From CANCDA01 sp043757205 (GTDB lineage: Bacteria; Pseudomonadota; Gammaproteobacteria; Burkholderiales; Burkholderiaceae_C): a stretch of DNA of 15,973 bases. The notes beneath the pieces are model-generated. The model ran no database searches, was not told the origin of the DNA, and saw nothing but the letters and a program-made list of their open reading frames with translations. Positions 1 to 6,355 of the stretch are shown piece by piece. Positions within the stretch are counted from its first letter, which is position 1; each line of letters begins with the position of its first letter. The DNA is taken from positions 1 through 15,973 of the forward strand of contig JAYVPU010000266.1 in assembly GCA_043757205.1 (NCBI GenBank), read 5' to 3'. Both the position numbers and the translations under genes were made by a program.

Positions 1-1
1 C

Positions 2-607
2 GCCGTTTTTTCCGTGGATTACCGCTTGGGGCCGGAAAACCCATTCCCTGCGGCCTTCGACGATGCACTTGCCGCAATGACCTGGCTCAGCCGGCAGGCG
101 CGCGATCTTGCGATCAATGCGGATTGTTTGGCGGTTGGCGGGGACAGCGCAGGCGCAAACCTGGCGGCGGTCGTGGCCTTGGCATTACGCGATGCAGCTG
201 ATGTCTCTTTGGCGGGCCAATTGCTGGTCTACCCGGTGACCGACTTGAGATGCGCCACAGCCTCCTATCAGCACTGTGGCGAAGGTTACGTTCTGTCCGC
301 GCAAGACATGTTCTATTTCAGGAAGCATTACATTTCGAATCCGTCAGATTTCACAGACTGGCGCGCCTCCCCTCTGCTGGCCGATGACCATTCGGGATTG
401 CCCCCTGCGCTGGTGCTGACGGCAGGCTTTGATCCGCTCAGGGATGAAGGGCGTCTTTACGCCGACCAGCTTTCAGCCGCTGGCAATGCCGTGCAATACA
501 TCTGCTTTGAGCGGCAGATGCATGGTTTTCTGGGCATGGGTCGCGTCATTGATGAAGCGAACACCGCTGTGCGGCTATGCGCTGACTGGCTCAAGCGCCA
601 TCTTTAA
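2..607 (+). CDS. alpha/beta hydrolase, HSL-type esterase (5' partial)
   Basis: This is the C-terminal part of a hormone-sensitive-lipase-type alpha/beta hydrolase. The frame is open to the left edge (it reads A-V-F-S-V-D-Y-R), so the GTG at 14 is an internal valine and not the start. The family block VDYRLGPENPFPAAFDDA is followed by the nucleophile elbow GGDSAGANLA, with the catalytic Ser codon at about 146-148. The acid block TAGFDPLRDEG and the histidine block QMHGFLGM complete the triad. The upstream HGG oxyanion-hole motif lies outside the window. The family hydrolyses carboxylic esters of small acyl or aryl substrates, usually in the cytoplasm. The substrate cannot be read from the sequence. 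Its 3' end overlaps the convergent tetR gene by 17 nt, so it probably belongs to a transcription unit entering from the left. Confidence 0.9.
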   Translation, partial: AVFSVDYRLGPENPFPAAFDDALAAMTWLSRQARDLAINADCLAVGGDSAGANLAAVVALALRDAADVSLAGQLLVYPVTDLRCATASYQHCGEGYVLSAQDMFYFRKHYISNPSDFTDWRASPLLADDHSGLPPALVLTAGFDPLRDEGRLYADQLSAAGNAVQYICFERQMHGFLGMGRVIDEANTAVRLCADWLKRHL

Positions 608-1295
608 CATCCGCCGGCAAGATGGCCTTGAGGCCCGCCAGGAAGGACGTGACCTGGAGGGCAATGACTTTCTCGACAGCCAGCGGAGTTTCACCGTGGT
701 AGATGTGGCGCCTTATGGCCAGGTGCGAAACGGCGCCGTGCAGAATCCAGCCGATCTCCTGAAGCTCGGCCTGGCCGGAGGGCATGCACAAACCGGCCTC
801 ATGGACCGCTTCTTCCATCATGGTCTCGAGCAGATGCAAGATGATGGAGGCGATATAGGTGGGGGCCATCTCAGCCTCAGCGAGTGAGGCATACAGGAAC
901 AGGCGCATCCAGCGTCGCGTCAAAACGGTGGCGTAATATTCGCGATAGAACTCATTGAGGCGCTGCGTCATCGGCTTGCTGCGGTCGCGCAGCTGAACGA
1001 ACCAGACCGCCTTGAAGACGCCCGCAATCTCCGTTTCGTAGACGGCATTGATTAACGCCGACTTGTTGGGGAACACGCTGTAGAGCAGCCGTTGGGATAT
1101 CCCGCAGGCTTCGGCAAGCGCGCGCGTCTGGGCGGTGAGTCCGTACTCTGAAAAGAATTCAAAGGCCTTGATCAGTATCTGTTCGCGCCGCTCGGCGGCC
1201 GGCATCCGCACCGTGGCGCGACGCACGCTGCCTTTGGGGGAAGCGGCGGAAATATTTTGCCGGCTGGCTGAGAGGCGGTCAGATCTGGCTTTCAT
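591..1295 (-). CDS. TetR/AcrR-family transcriptional regulator
   Basis: This 234-residue protein has a TetR N-terminal DNA-binding domain. A helix 1 region RREQILIKAFEFFSEYGL (about 37-53) leads into the helix-turn-helix TRALAEACGISQRLLYSVFPNKSALINAVYE (about 57-87). The remaining helical C-terminal region would bind the effector and form the dimer. The first 30 residues are basic and low-complexity, and Met31 (codon at 1203-1205) is an alternative start that would give a more typical length of about 204 residues. The gene diverges from the NIPSNAP gene across a 149-nt region holding a TCGTCG-N2-TGACGA palindrome. A perfect version of this palindrome precedes the ABC/molybdenum-hydroxylase operon. 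The simplest reading is a repressor of itself, the NIPSNAP gene and that operon, released by a pathway compound. Family assignment is strong; the regulon is inferred. Confidence 0.93.
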   Translation of the reverse strand: MKARSDRLSASRQNISAASPKGSVRRATVRMPAAERREQILIKAFEFFSEYGLTAQTRALAEACGISQRLLYSVFPNKSALINAVYETEIAGVFKAVWFVQLRDRSKPMTQRLNEFYREYYATVLTRRWMRLFLYASLAEAEMAPTYIASIILHLLETMMEEAVHEAGLCMPSGQAELQEIGWILHGAVSHLAIRRHIYHGETPLAVEKVIALQVTSFLAGLKAILPADVKDGA

Positions 1296-1322
1296 GCGGA
1301 TGTCACAGGACTAGGAGTACTC

Positions 1323-1351
1323 GTTAGACAGTCCCCCTACTTTAATGGCAA
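1323..1351 (-). promoter_or_regulatory. candidate sigma70 promoter for tetR
   Basis: Read on the minus strand, TTGCCA (1351-1346) and TCTAAC (1328-1323) are separated by exactly 17 nt. This matches the -35 consensus at 5 of 6 and the -10 consensus at 4 of 6. Transcription would start near 1316, about 20 nt before the tetR ATG at 1295. The operator-like palindrome at 1358-1371 sits immediately upstream of this -35, consistent with autoregulation. Prediction by eye only. Confidence 0.45.
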
Positions 1352-1357
1352 AATAAG

Positions 1358-1371
1358 TCGTCGGTTGACGA
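1358..1371. promoter_or_regulatory. operator-like palindrome, copy 1 (TCGTCG-GT-TGACGA)
   Basis: An inverted repeat lies in the divergent tetR/NIPSNAP spacer, with arms TCGTC and GACGA. Within the 16-nt frame 1357-1372, 14 bases are identical to 1849-1864 upstream of the transporter operon. The right arm includes TTGACG (1365-1370), which could serve as a -35 for the NIPSNAP gene, although no convincing -10 follows. Size, symmetry and position next to a tetR gene fit a TetR-family operator. Confidence 0.6.
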
Positions 1372-1444
1372 TTTGAGGTTTCAATGCTTCGAACGTTCAG
1401 GTGTTGTATTGGACTATTGCCTCATTTTCAAAGCAGGAGAAATC

Positions 1445-1756
1445 ATGATTCAGGAGTTGCGTACTTATCAGGTTCAGGCTGGCAAAGCGTCCGAATTTCT
1501 GCGAATCTACCAAGACAACGGTTTGCACATCATTACCCGTTACGCCAAACTGCTTGGCTGCTGGACCAAAGAGTCCGGCGTTCTGAACTCAGTCGTTTTC
1601 CTCTGGGCCTATGATGATTTTGGGCATCGCACAGCCCAGCGCGCCAAGATGGCGCAGGACGCCGAGTGGGTGGCATTCGTGCCCTCCATCCTGCCTTATC
1701 TGGTTCATCAGGAAAGTATTTTCCTGAGCCCGGTGTCTTTCTCGCCGATCAAGTAA
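1445..1756 (+). CDS. NIPSNAP family protein
   Basis: This small protein of 103 residues matches the NIPSNAP family of ferredoxin-like (dimeric alpha/beta barrel) proteins. It opens with the family strand MIQELRTYQVQAGK, has a central LNSVVFLWAYDDFGHR segment (47-62), and has the typical RAKMAQDAEWVAF helix (66-78). It ends with an HQESIFLSPVSFSP strand (88-101). The ATG at 1445 is chosen because CAGGAGA lies a few bases upstream and the family begins at this strand. An in-frame ATG at 1373 would add 24 residues that do not fit. NIPSNAP proteins often sit in catabolic operons of soil bacteria, but no biochemical role is established for this type. The gene is flanked on both sides by copies of the same palindrome, suggesting shared control with the downstream operon. 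Confidence 0.85.
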   Translation: MIQELRTYQVQAGKASEFLRIYQDNGLHIITRYAKLLGCWTKESGVLNSVVFLWAYDDFGHRTAQRAKMAQDAEWVAFVPSILPYLVHQESIFLSPVSFSPIK

Positions 1757-1804
1757 GACTGCCTACAGCGAAAGCGCAGAAAAACATTGAAAACGGACGG
1801 TATG

Positions 1805-1826
1805 TGACGATCATTACTCAATCGTC
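1805..1826. promoter_or_regulatory. additional TGACGAT / ATCGTC half-sites
   Basis: TGACGAT (1805-1811) and ATCGTC (1821-1826) form an inverted pair separated by 9 nt. They use the same half-site as the palindromes at 1358-1371 and 1850-1863, but in the opposite relative orientation. They lie in the 235-nt region between the NIPSNAP gene and the solute-binding-protein gene. This could be an auxiliary operator, but six-base half-sites can arise by chance. Confidence 0.35.
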
Positions 1827-1849
1827 TGGCAAGGGAATACCCCTACATG

Positions 1850-1863
1850 TCGTCACTTGACGA
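1850..1863. promoter_or_regulatory. operator-like palindrome, copy 2 (TCGTCA-CT-TGACGA)
   Basis: This is a perfect 6+6 bp palindrome with a 2-nt centre, about 130 nt upstream of the solute-binding-protein start codon. It matches the copy in the tetR/NIPSNAP spacer at 14 of 16 positions across 1849-1864. It overlaps a TTGACG (1857-1862) that could be a -35 element, and abuts TATAAA (1864-1869). A bound repressor here would block polymerase. It is most likely the binding site of the TetR protein encoded at 591-1295. Confidence 0.65.
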
Positions 1864-1885
1864 TATAAAATTTCGCCGCAACAAT
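1857..1885 (+). promoter_or_regulatory. candidate promoter of the transporter/molybdenum-hydroxylase operon
   Basis: TTGACG (1857-1862, 5 of 6 to the -35 consensus) is followed after 17 nt by AACAAT (1880-1885, 4 of 6 to the -10 consensus). The -35 lies inside the palindrome at 1850-1863. The implied start near 1892 gives a leader of about 100 nt that opens with the stem-loop at 1893-1926. Alternative -10 boxes such as TATAAA at 1864-1869 lack a good -35. Confidence 0.4.
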
Positions 1886-1886
1886 T

Positions 1887-1926
1887 AACTGAACTTCAGT
1901 TGGCGACAGATGCGGCCAACTGAAGT
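1887..1926. repeat. AACTGAA/TTCAGTT inverted repeat set with 12-bp stem
   Basis: Bases 1893-1904 and 1915-1926 form a perfect 12-bp inverted repeat (ACTTCAGTTGGC / GCCAACTGAAGT) around a 10-nt loop. A second, tighter palindrome overlaps its left arm: AACTGAA-C-TTCAGTT at 1887-1901. The half-site AACTGAA therefore occurs at 1887-1893 and 1918-1924, with its complement at 1895-1901. No T-run follows, so an intrinsic terminator is unlikely. It may be an operator for a second regulator, or a leader RNA stem-loop. Confidence 0.65.
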
Positions 1927-1991
1927 GCTGGTCTAGTTCAATAACGCGCGCCCTATTGGCTCACCGTGGCCATCAACCTAGGAGACTGAAA

Positions 1992-3314
1992 ATGAGCACT
2001 CACTGGACGGATGAATCGAGTCGTCGTGATTTCCTGAAAATTTCGGCGGCGGCAGGCGTCGCTGGCACGGGTTTACTGTCCGCGCCGGGCCATGCTCAGG
2101 GCGCGCCGCTGAATTTCCACACCTGGTCAGCGGGGGTGGACACGGTGAAGAGTCACCTGACGGGCTTTGAGGCCAAGACCGGCCTCAAAGTCAATTACAG
2201 CAACTCGCCTTGGGCGCAGTACCGCGACACCATGGTGACCAAGTTCGTTGGCAAGGCTCCGCTCGACGTCATGTGGGTGTCCGACACCTGGTTGCCGGAA
2301 TGGGCTGATGCCGGCTGGCTGGCGCCAATCGATGGCTATCCGGAGCTGATGAAATACAACGCCGACACGGACGACTTCTGCAACAAGTCGATGCAGTACA
2401 AGGGCAAGCAGTACGGCCTGACCTATTACTCCGACTACATGGCCTTCTTTTATGACGCCGAGAAACTGAAGAAGGCCGGCATTGCGGCACCCCCAGCAAG
2501 CTGGGAGGAACTGGTCCAGCAGTCGCTCAAAATCAAAAAGGCCGGTCTTGCGGAGTACCCGCTGATGCTGTCGATGGCGCGTGAGAGCTGGCTCATCGAA
2601 TTCCTGACGGCCATGGTCTATTCGCACGGCGGGCGCTTTGCCGATGACAACGGCGAGCCGCTCATGAATGACCCCAAGCGCGGTGCGCACCAGGCCATGC
2701 AATGGATCGTGGATGCGGTGAACAAGCACAAGATCGTGTCGCCGGCTTGTGTGGAGACTGGCGAGCTTAATGGCCTGAAGTCATTCAGCTCGGGCAATCA
2801 CGCGTTTGCCCTGTTGGGCCGCTACCGCGTGCGCACTCTGAACGACCCCAAGCAGTCGGCAATTGCAGGCAATGTCAAGCAGGCGCTGATGCCAGCCGGG
2901 CCCGGCGGTTCGCATGCCACGGTGGGCTGGATGCGTTTTTACGGCATGACCACGCAGACCGCCGCCGACAAGGCGCGCGCCGCCAATGCCGTCAAACTGA
3001 TCGAGTGGTTCGGCGGCAAGGCCGATGGCAGGTACCAGTTCCAGAAGATGCTGTTCAACGACATCGGTTCCGGTTTTGGTGTCAAGGAGTTGTTCAAGGA
3101 TCCGGACATCCGCGCGGGCTACCAGAAGTACTCCGATCTGGCGATGTACGAGAAGCAGCAGCAGTTGGCGCGCAAGAAGGACGTCATCACGCGCTGGTTC
3201 GGCGAGTGGGACGAGGTCAATGGTTCGGCCTGGCAGTCCGCCATCATCGGCAAGAGCACGGTGGCCGATGCGCTGAAGAAGTCGGCGGCGGCCTGGAACG
3301 ACATGCGCAAGTGA
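1992..3314 (+). CDS. ABC transporter solute-binding protein, family 1 (CUT1-type), Tat-exported
   Basis: This 440-residue protein is an extracellular solute-binding protein of family 1, the group that serves sugar and related importers. The N-terminus carries a twin-arginine signal, SSRRDFLK (Arg11-Arg12), then a hydrophobic stretch AAAGVAGTGLL and a plausible cleavage site after GHA (about residue 35). Export in folded form is therefore expected. Mature-domain landmarks include FEAKTGLKVNY, PLDVMWVSDTWLPEWADAGWLAPID and ASWEELVQQSLKIKKAG. The ATG at 1992 is chosen because GGAGA (1981-1985) precedes it at good spacing and the Tat motif sits at the usual depth. A TTG at 1956 would add 12 residues with no benefit. 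It opens the operon and is followed by a 74-nt spacer with a stem-loop, then both permeases and the ATPase. The ligand is unknown and, given the downstream enzymes, may not be a sugar. Confidence 0.93.
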   Translation: MSTHWTDESSRRDFLKISAAAGVAGTGLLSAPGHAQGAPLNFHTWSAGVDTVKSHLTGFEAKTGLKVNYSNSPWAQYRDTMVTKFVGKAPLDVMWVSDTWLPEWADAGWLAPIDGYPELMKYNADTDDFCNKSMQYKGKQYGLTYYSDYMAFFYDAEKLKKAGIAAPPASWEELVQQSLKIKKAGLAEYPLMLSMARESWLIEFLTAMVYSHGGRFADDNGEPLMNDPKRGAHQAMQWIVDAVNKHKIVSPACVETGELNGLKSFSSGNHAFALLGRYRVRTLNDPKQSAIAGNVKQALMPAGPGGSHATVGWMRFYGMTTQTAADKARAANAVKLIEWFGGKADGRYQFQKMLFNDIGSGFGVKELFKDPDIRAGYQKYSDLAMYEKQQQLARKKDVITRWFGEWDEVNGSAWQSAIIGKSTVADALKKSAAAWNDMRK

Positions 3315-3341
3315 TCTCGGCCTGTGCAGGGGCGGCCGCTG

Positions 3342-3357
3342 GTCGGCACCTGCCGAC
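3342..3357 (+). other. intercistronic stem-loop after the binding-protein gene
   Basis: GTCGGCA (3342-3348) and TGCCGAC (3351-3357) are perfectly complementary around CC, giving a tight GC-rich hairpin. It lies in the 74-nt gap between the solute-binding-protein stop and the first permease. A GCGGCCGC palindrome lies just upstream (3332-3339). No T-run follows, so complete termination is unlikely. Such hairpins after binding-protein genes commonly protect upstream mRNA from 3' exonucleases, which raises binding-protein yield relative to the permeases. Confidence 0.6.
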
Positions 3358-3388
3358 TGAGTAGCAAGTATTTGGAAAGACCGCATTG

Positions 3389-4306
3389 ATGAGCAACCCG
3401 ATCAAGGCATTGAGCCGCGCCATCCGGCATCCCGTGAGCGCCTATGATCAAAAAAGCGCCATGTTGCTATTGATGCCGATGATGGTGGTCCTGATCGTCG
3501 TGGCGGTGTTTCCGATCCTTTACTCCTTCTGGATCAGCCTGTTTGACCTCAAGCTCACGCGGCCGCAGCGGGTGCCCTTTGTCTGGTTCGACAACTACGG
3601 CAAGATTTTCCATGACCCGTTGTTCTGGGAGTCGGTGGGCCGCACCACCTCGTTCACCCTGATGTCGGTCTCCGCCATCATGCTCATCGCCCTGCTGATG
3701 TCCCTGCTGCTCAACGAGGAGTTTCGCGGACGGCGCATTCTGTCGGCCATTTTGCTGATCCCCTGGGCCATTCCTTATGTGGCCAATGGTTTGATGTGGA
3801 AGTGGATCTACGATTCTGGCTACGGTGCGCTCAACGGTCTTTTGCTACAGCTCGGTCTGATCGACAAATACATTGTCATGCTGGGTGACGTGGACAAAAC
3901 CCTGGGGCTCATCACCAACGCCTTTGTCTGGAAAGAGGTGCCGCTGGCCACCATTTTGTTGCTGGTCACGCTCAAGTCGATCCGCGACGACCTGTACAGC
4001 GCGGCCAAGGTGGATGGCGCCAATGTCTGGCAGCGCTTCGTCCACATCACCCTGCCGGCGCTGGTGCCCGGCTTCACGCTGGTGATGATTTACGAAACCA
4101 TGATGGCGATCCGTCACTTCGACCTATTCTTCATCCTGACCGAAGGCGGTCCGGCCGAAGCCTCGCATGTGCTGGCCTGGCAGGTCTATGTGGAAACCTT
4201 CCGCAAGCTGGCCTTCGGCACCGGGGCCGCGCTGGCTTACATCATGGCCATTGTTACGTTCACCCTGGCGTTTTTCATTATCCGCAGCACGAGCAGAAGG
4301 CTCTGA
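3389..4306 (+). CDS. ABC transporter permease, MalF/UgpA-like
   Basis: This 305-residue integral membrane subunit of a CUT1-type importer has about six membrane segments, beginning with MLLLMPMMVVLIVVAVFPI (about 25-43). The cytoplasmic EAA coupling loop is clear at about 201-223 (DLYSAAKVDGANVWQRFVHITLP) and would dock on the ATPase. The segment LIPWAIPYVANGLMWKWI (123-140) and the block FFILTEGGPAEAS (247-259) are standard for this subunit. The ATG at 3389 is preferred, with GGAAAGA (3374-3380) upstream; the codon before it is TTG and could add one residue. It lacks the large second periplasmic domain of enteric MalF and so is of the ordinary UgpA size. It pairs with the permease encoded at 4315. 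Confidence 0.94.
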   Translation: MSNPIKALSRAIRHPVSAYDQKSAMLLLMPMMVVLIVVAVFPILYSFWISLFDLKLTRPQRVPFVWFDNYGKIFHDPLFWESVGRTTSFTLMSVSAIMLIALLMSLLLNEEFRGRRILSAILLIPWAIPYVANGLMWKWIYDSGYGALNGLLLQLGLIDKYIVMLGDVDKTLGLITNAFVWKEVPLATILLLVTLKSIRDDLYSAAKVDGANVWQRFVHITLPALVPGFTLVMIYETMMAIRHFDLFFILTEGGPAEASHVLAWQVYVETFRKLAFGTGAALAYIMAIVTFTLAFFIIRSTSRRL

Positions 4307-4314
4307 TTCGATCC

Positions 4315-5223
4315 ATGAAAATCCAACACCTGGGCAGGCGTTCTCTGCTGTTTTTCTCGTCGCTGCTGTTCGTGCTTTACGTCATGGCACCGATAGGCTG
4401 GCTGCTGTCTTCCTCGTTCCAATCCGAGGCCGAAATCACGTCGGTGCCGCCACACTGGCTGCCGCACCAGCCCACCACAGAAAACTTCGCGGCCATATTC
4501 CAGGCCAAGGACAAGGTCGTTACCTACGAGAACCGCAAGCAGGGCGACTCCGCGACCGGGGGCTACATTCCCTCCACGGCCAAGGATCTGCTGCCTTCCA
4601 TGTGGAACAGCCTGCTGGTCGCCATTGCAGTCGTGATCCTCAACCTGCTGGTCAGCGTGCCCGCCGCCTATGCGCTGGCCAAGATCAGGTTCATCGGACG
4701 CACCAGCTCAATCTATTTCATGCTCACCACGCGCGTGATTCCCGACATCGCGCTGGTGGTCCCATTTTTCCTGTTCGTGCAAAAGCTCGGCCTGCTCGAC
4801 AACCTCTTGTCGCTGGTGATCACCTACCTGGCCATCACCGTGCCCTTTTCCATCTTCATTCTCACCGGGTATTTCGAGTCGTTGCCCGACGAGTTGGACA
4901 AGGCGGCCCGGGTGGATGGCTGTTCGCGCCTGCAGACACTGCTGCTGGTGTACTTGCCGCTGGCCCTGCCCTCGCTGGTGGCCGTGGTGCTGTTCACCTT
5001 CCTGACCAGCTGGAACGAGTTCCTGCTGGCGCTGATGTTCACTCAGACCCCGGCCTCGCAGACCATGCCCATTGTGGTGGCCTCGTTCACCTCGGATTTC
5101 ACCATCAGTTTCTCATTCATCAACGCCGCCGGTGTGCTGGCCATCATCCCCCCGGTGATCATCGCCATCCTGTTCGAGCGTTACATCGTCTCCGGCCTGA
5201 CGGCTGGCGCAGTCAAAGGTTAA
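4315..5223 (+). CDS. ABC transporter permease, MalG/UgpE-like
   Basis: This is the second permease subunit, 302 residues, starting 8 nt after the first permease stop. Membrane segment 1 is at about 10-31. The EAA loop is at 192-219 (DELDKAARVDGCSRLQ...LPLALP), and the protein ends with the family-typical GLTAGAVKG. The segment between segments 1 and 2 is longer and more polar than usual: residues about 64-93, including KDKVVTYENRKQGDSATGG, form an extra periplasmic excursion before the WNSLLVAI helix. This loop could contact the binding protein. There is no strong Shine-Dalgarno before the ATG, so translational coupling to the upstream gene is likely. The stop codon lies in a heptamer repeat that runs into the ATPase ribosome-binding site. 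Confidence 0.94.
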   Translation: MKIQHLGRRSLLFFSSLLFVLYVMAPIGWLLSSSFQSEAEITSVPPHWLPHQPTTENFAAIFQAKDKVVTYENRKQGDSATGGYIPSTAKDLLPSMWNSLLVAIAVVILNLLVSVPAAYALAKIRFIGRTSSIYFMLTTRVIPDIALVVPFFLFVQKLGLLDNLLSLVITYLAITVPFSIFILTGYFESLPDELDKAARVDGCSRLQTLLLVYLPLALPSLVAVVLFTFLTSWNEFLLALMFTQTPASQTMPIVVASFTSDFTISFSFINAAGVLAIIPPVIIAILFERYIVSGLTAGAVKG

Positions 5224-5242
5224 AGGTTAAAGGTTAAAGGAG
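5215..5242 (+). repeat. AAAGGTT heptamer array ending in the ATPase Shine-Dalgarno
   Basis: Three tandem copies of AAAGGTT (5215-5221, 5222-5228, 5229-5235) are followed by AAAGGAG (5236-5242). The last unit is a strong Shine-Dalgarno 6 nt before the GTG start at 5249. Because the unit is 7 nt, its TAA triplets (5221, 5228, 5235) fall in all three forward frames; the first is the real permease stop. This is a short slippage-type repeat that spaces the two genes. Confidence 0.9.
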
Positions 5243-5248
5243 TACATC

Positions 5249-6346
5249 GTGGCCCGGATCAGATTTGAAGGTGTTGGCAAGCAATACCCCAACGGTTATG
5301 TCGCCCTGAAGGATCTCCATCTCGATATTGGGGACAAGGAATTCCTGGTGCTGCTCGGGCCTTCGGGATGCGGCAAGTCCACCACCTTGAACATGATTGC
5401 CGGACTGGAAGATGTGAGCGAGGGCAACCTGTTTTTTGACAGCGAAGTCATGAACACCGTACCGCCGCACAAACGCGATGTGGCCATGGTTTTCCAGAGC
5501 TACGCTCTGTACCCGAACAAGAGCGTGTACGAGAACATCGCCTTCGGCCTGCGCATGCGCAAGCACCCCAAGGATGAAATCGATAAGCGCGTGCGTGATG
5601 CCGCGCGCCGGTTGGAGATCGAACCGCTGCTGGAGCGTCGGCCTGACCAGCTCTCGGGCGGCCAACGCCAGCGTGTTGCACTGGGCCGCGCCATGGTGCG
5701 CAAACCCTCCGTTTTTTTAATGGATGAACCCTTGTCCAATCTGGATGCGACGCTTCGCATTTCAATGCGCGCCGAGATCAAGCAGCTTCACCAGGCCATG
5801 CAGACCACGTTTGTCTACGTCACGCACGATCAGGCCGAGGCCCTGACACTGGCTGATCGCATCGTGGTGATGCGCAACGGTTTGGTGCAGCAGATAGGCA
5901 CACCCGACGCCATCTATGAGCAGCCCCGCAACATGTTCGTGGCCTCCTTTCTCGGCAACCCGGCGATAAATCTGCTCGAAGGCAACATCGCCGAGGAGAA
6001 CGGCCGGCTGCGGTTCAAGCGCGGCGCGCTGAACCTGAACCTGTCACCCCACCTGACGCAGCTCCTGGCCGGTCAAGCTGGACGGGCCGTTGTGCTGGGC
6101 CTGCGTGCCGAAGACGTGGTGATGGATGGTGGTCAGTCAGACGGGGACCAACTTCAGGGGCGCATCCTCTCGGTGTTGCCGGTGGGCTCCGACCAGTTCC
6201 TGGAGATGGAAGTCGAAGGCTCGAAACTTTTTTTCCGTGTCGGCAAAGAAGGCCAGTACAAGGTGGGTGAAATCGCGACCCTGAAAGTCAACCTGAACCG
6301 CTTGCACTTGTTCGACCAGAAGGACAGCCAAAGTCTGGCCTGGTAG
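5249..6346 (+). CDS. ABC transporter ATP-binding protein, MalK/UgpC-like
   Basis: This 365-residue ATPase energises the importer. Walker A is GPSGCGKST (37-45), the Q-loop glutamine is in VFQSYALYP (Gln83), the signature is LSGGQRQ (135-141), Walker B is VFLMDEPLSNLD (155-166), and the switch histidine is His193 in VTHDQAEA. After about residue 235 a C-terminal TOBE/OB-type regulatory region follows, ending in a TLKVNLNRLHLFD strand, as in MalK and UgpC. The start is GTG, supported by AAAGGAG six bases upstream. The length is typical for the family. It follows the permease by 25 nt, and its TAG stop overlaps the likely Shine-Dalgarno (TAGGAAG) of the next gene, so importer and molybdenum-hydroxylase translation are physically linked. 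The specificity of CUT1 ATPases is loose and says little about the solute. Confidence 0.96.
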   Translation: MARIRFEGVGKQYPNGYVALKDLHLDIGDKEFLVLLGPSGCGKSTTLNMIAGLEDVSEGNLFFDSEVMNTVPPHKRDVAMVFQSYALYPNKSVYENIAFGLRMRKHPKDEIDKRVRDAARRLEIEPLLERRPDQLSGGQRQRVALGRAMVRKPSVFLMDEPLSNLDATLRISMRAEIKQLHQAMQTTFVYVTHDQAEALTLADRIVVMRNGLVQQIGTPDAIYEQPRNMFVASFLGNPAINLLEGNIAEENGRLRFKRGALNLNLSPHLTQLLAGQAGRAVVLGLRAEDVVMDGGQSDGDQLQGRILSVLPVGSDQFLEMEVEGSKLFFRVGKEGQYKVGEIATLKVNLNRLHLFDQKDSQSLAW

Positions 6347-6355
6347 GAAGCGTTT

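Noticed and set aside
1893..1926. Rho-independent terminator after the NIPSNAP gene.
   Set aside because: The stem is good, but no T-run follows and the bases after it are mixed; it also lies far from the NIPSNAP stop and close to the operon start.
2127..2729. 200-residue minus-strand frame inside the solute-binding-protein gene.
   Set aside because: It is antisense to a strong family 1 solute-binding protein, with no motif and no ribosome-binding site noted.
4167..5237. 356-residue plus-strand frame overlapping both permeases.
   Set aside because: The protein is low-complexity Arg/Ala/Gly/His-rich sequence without membrane segments, whereas the overlapped frames encode clear permeases.
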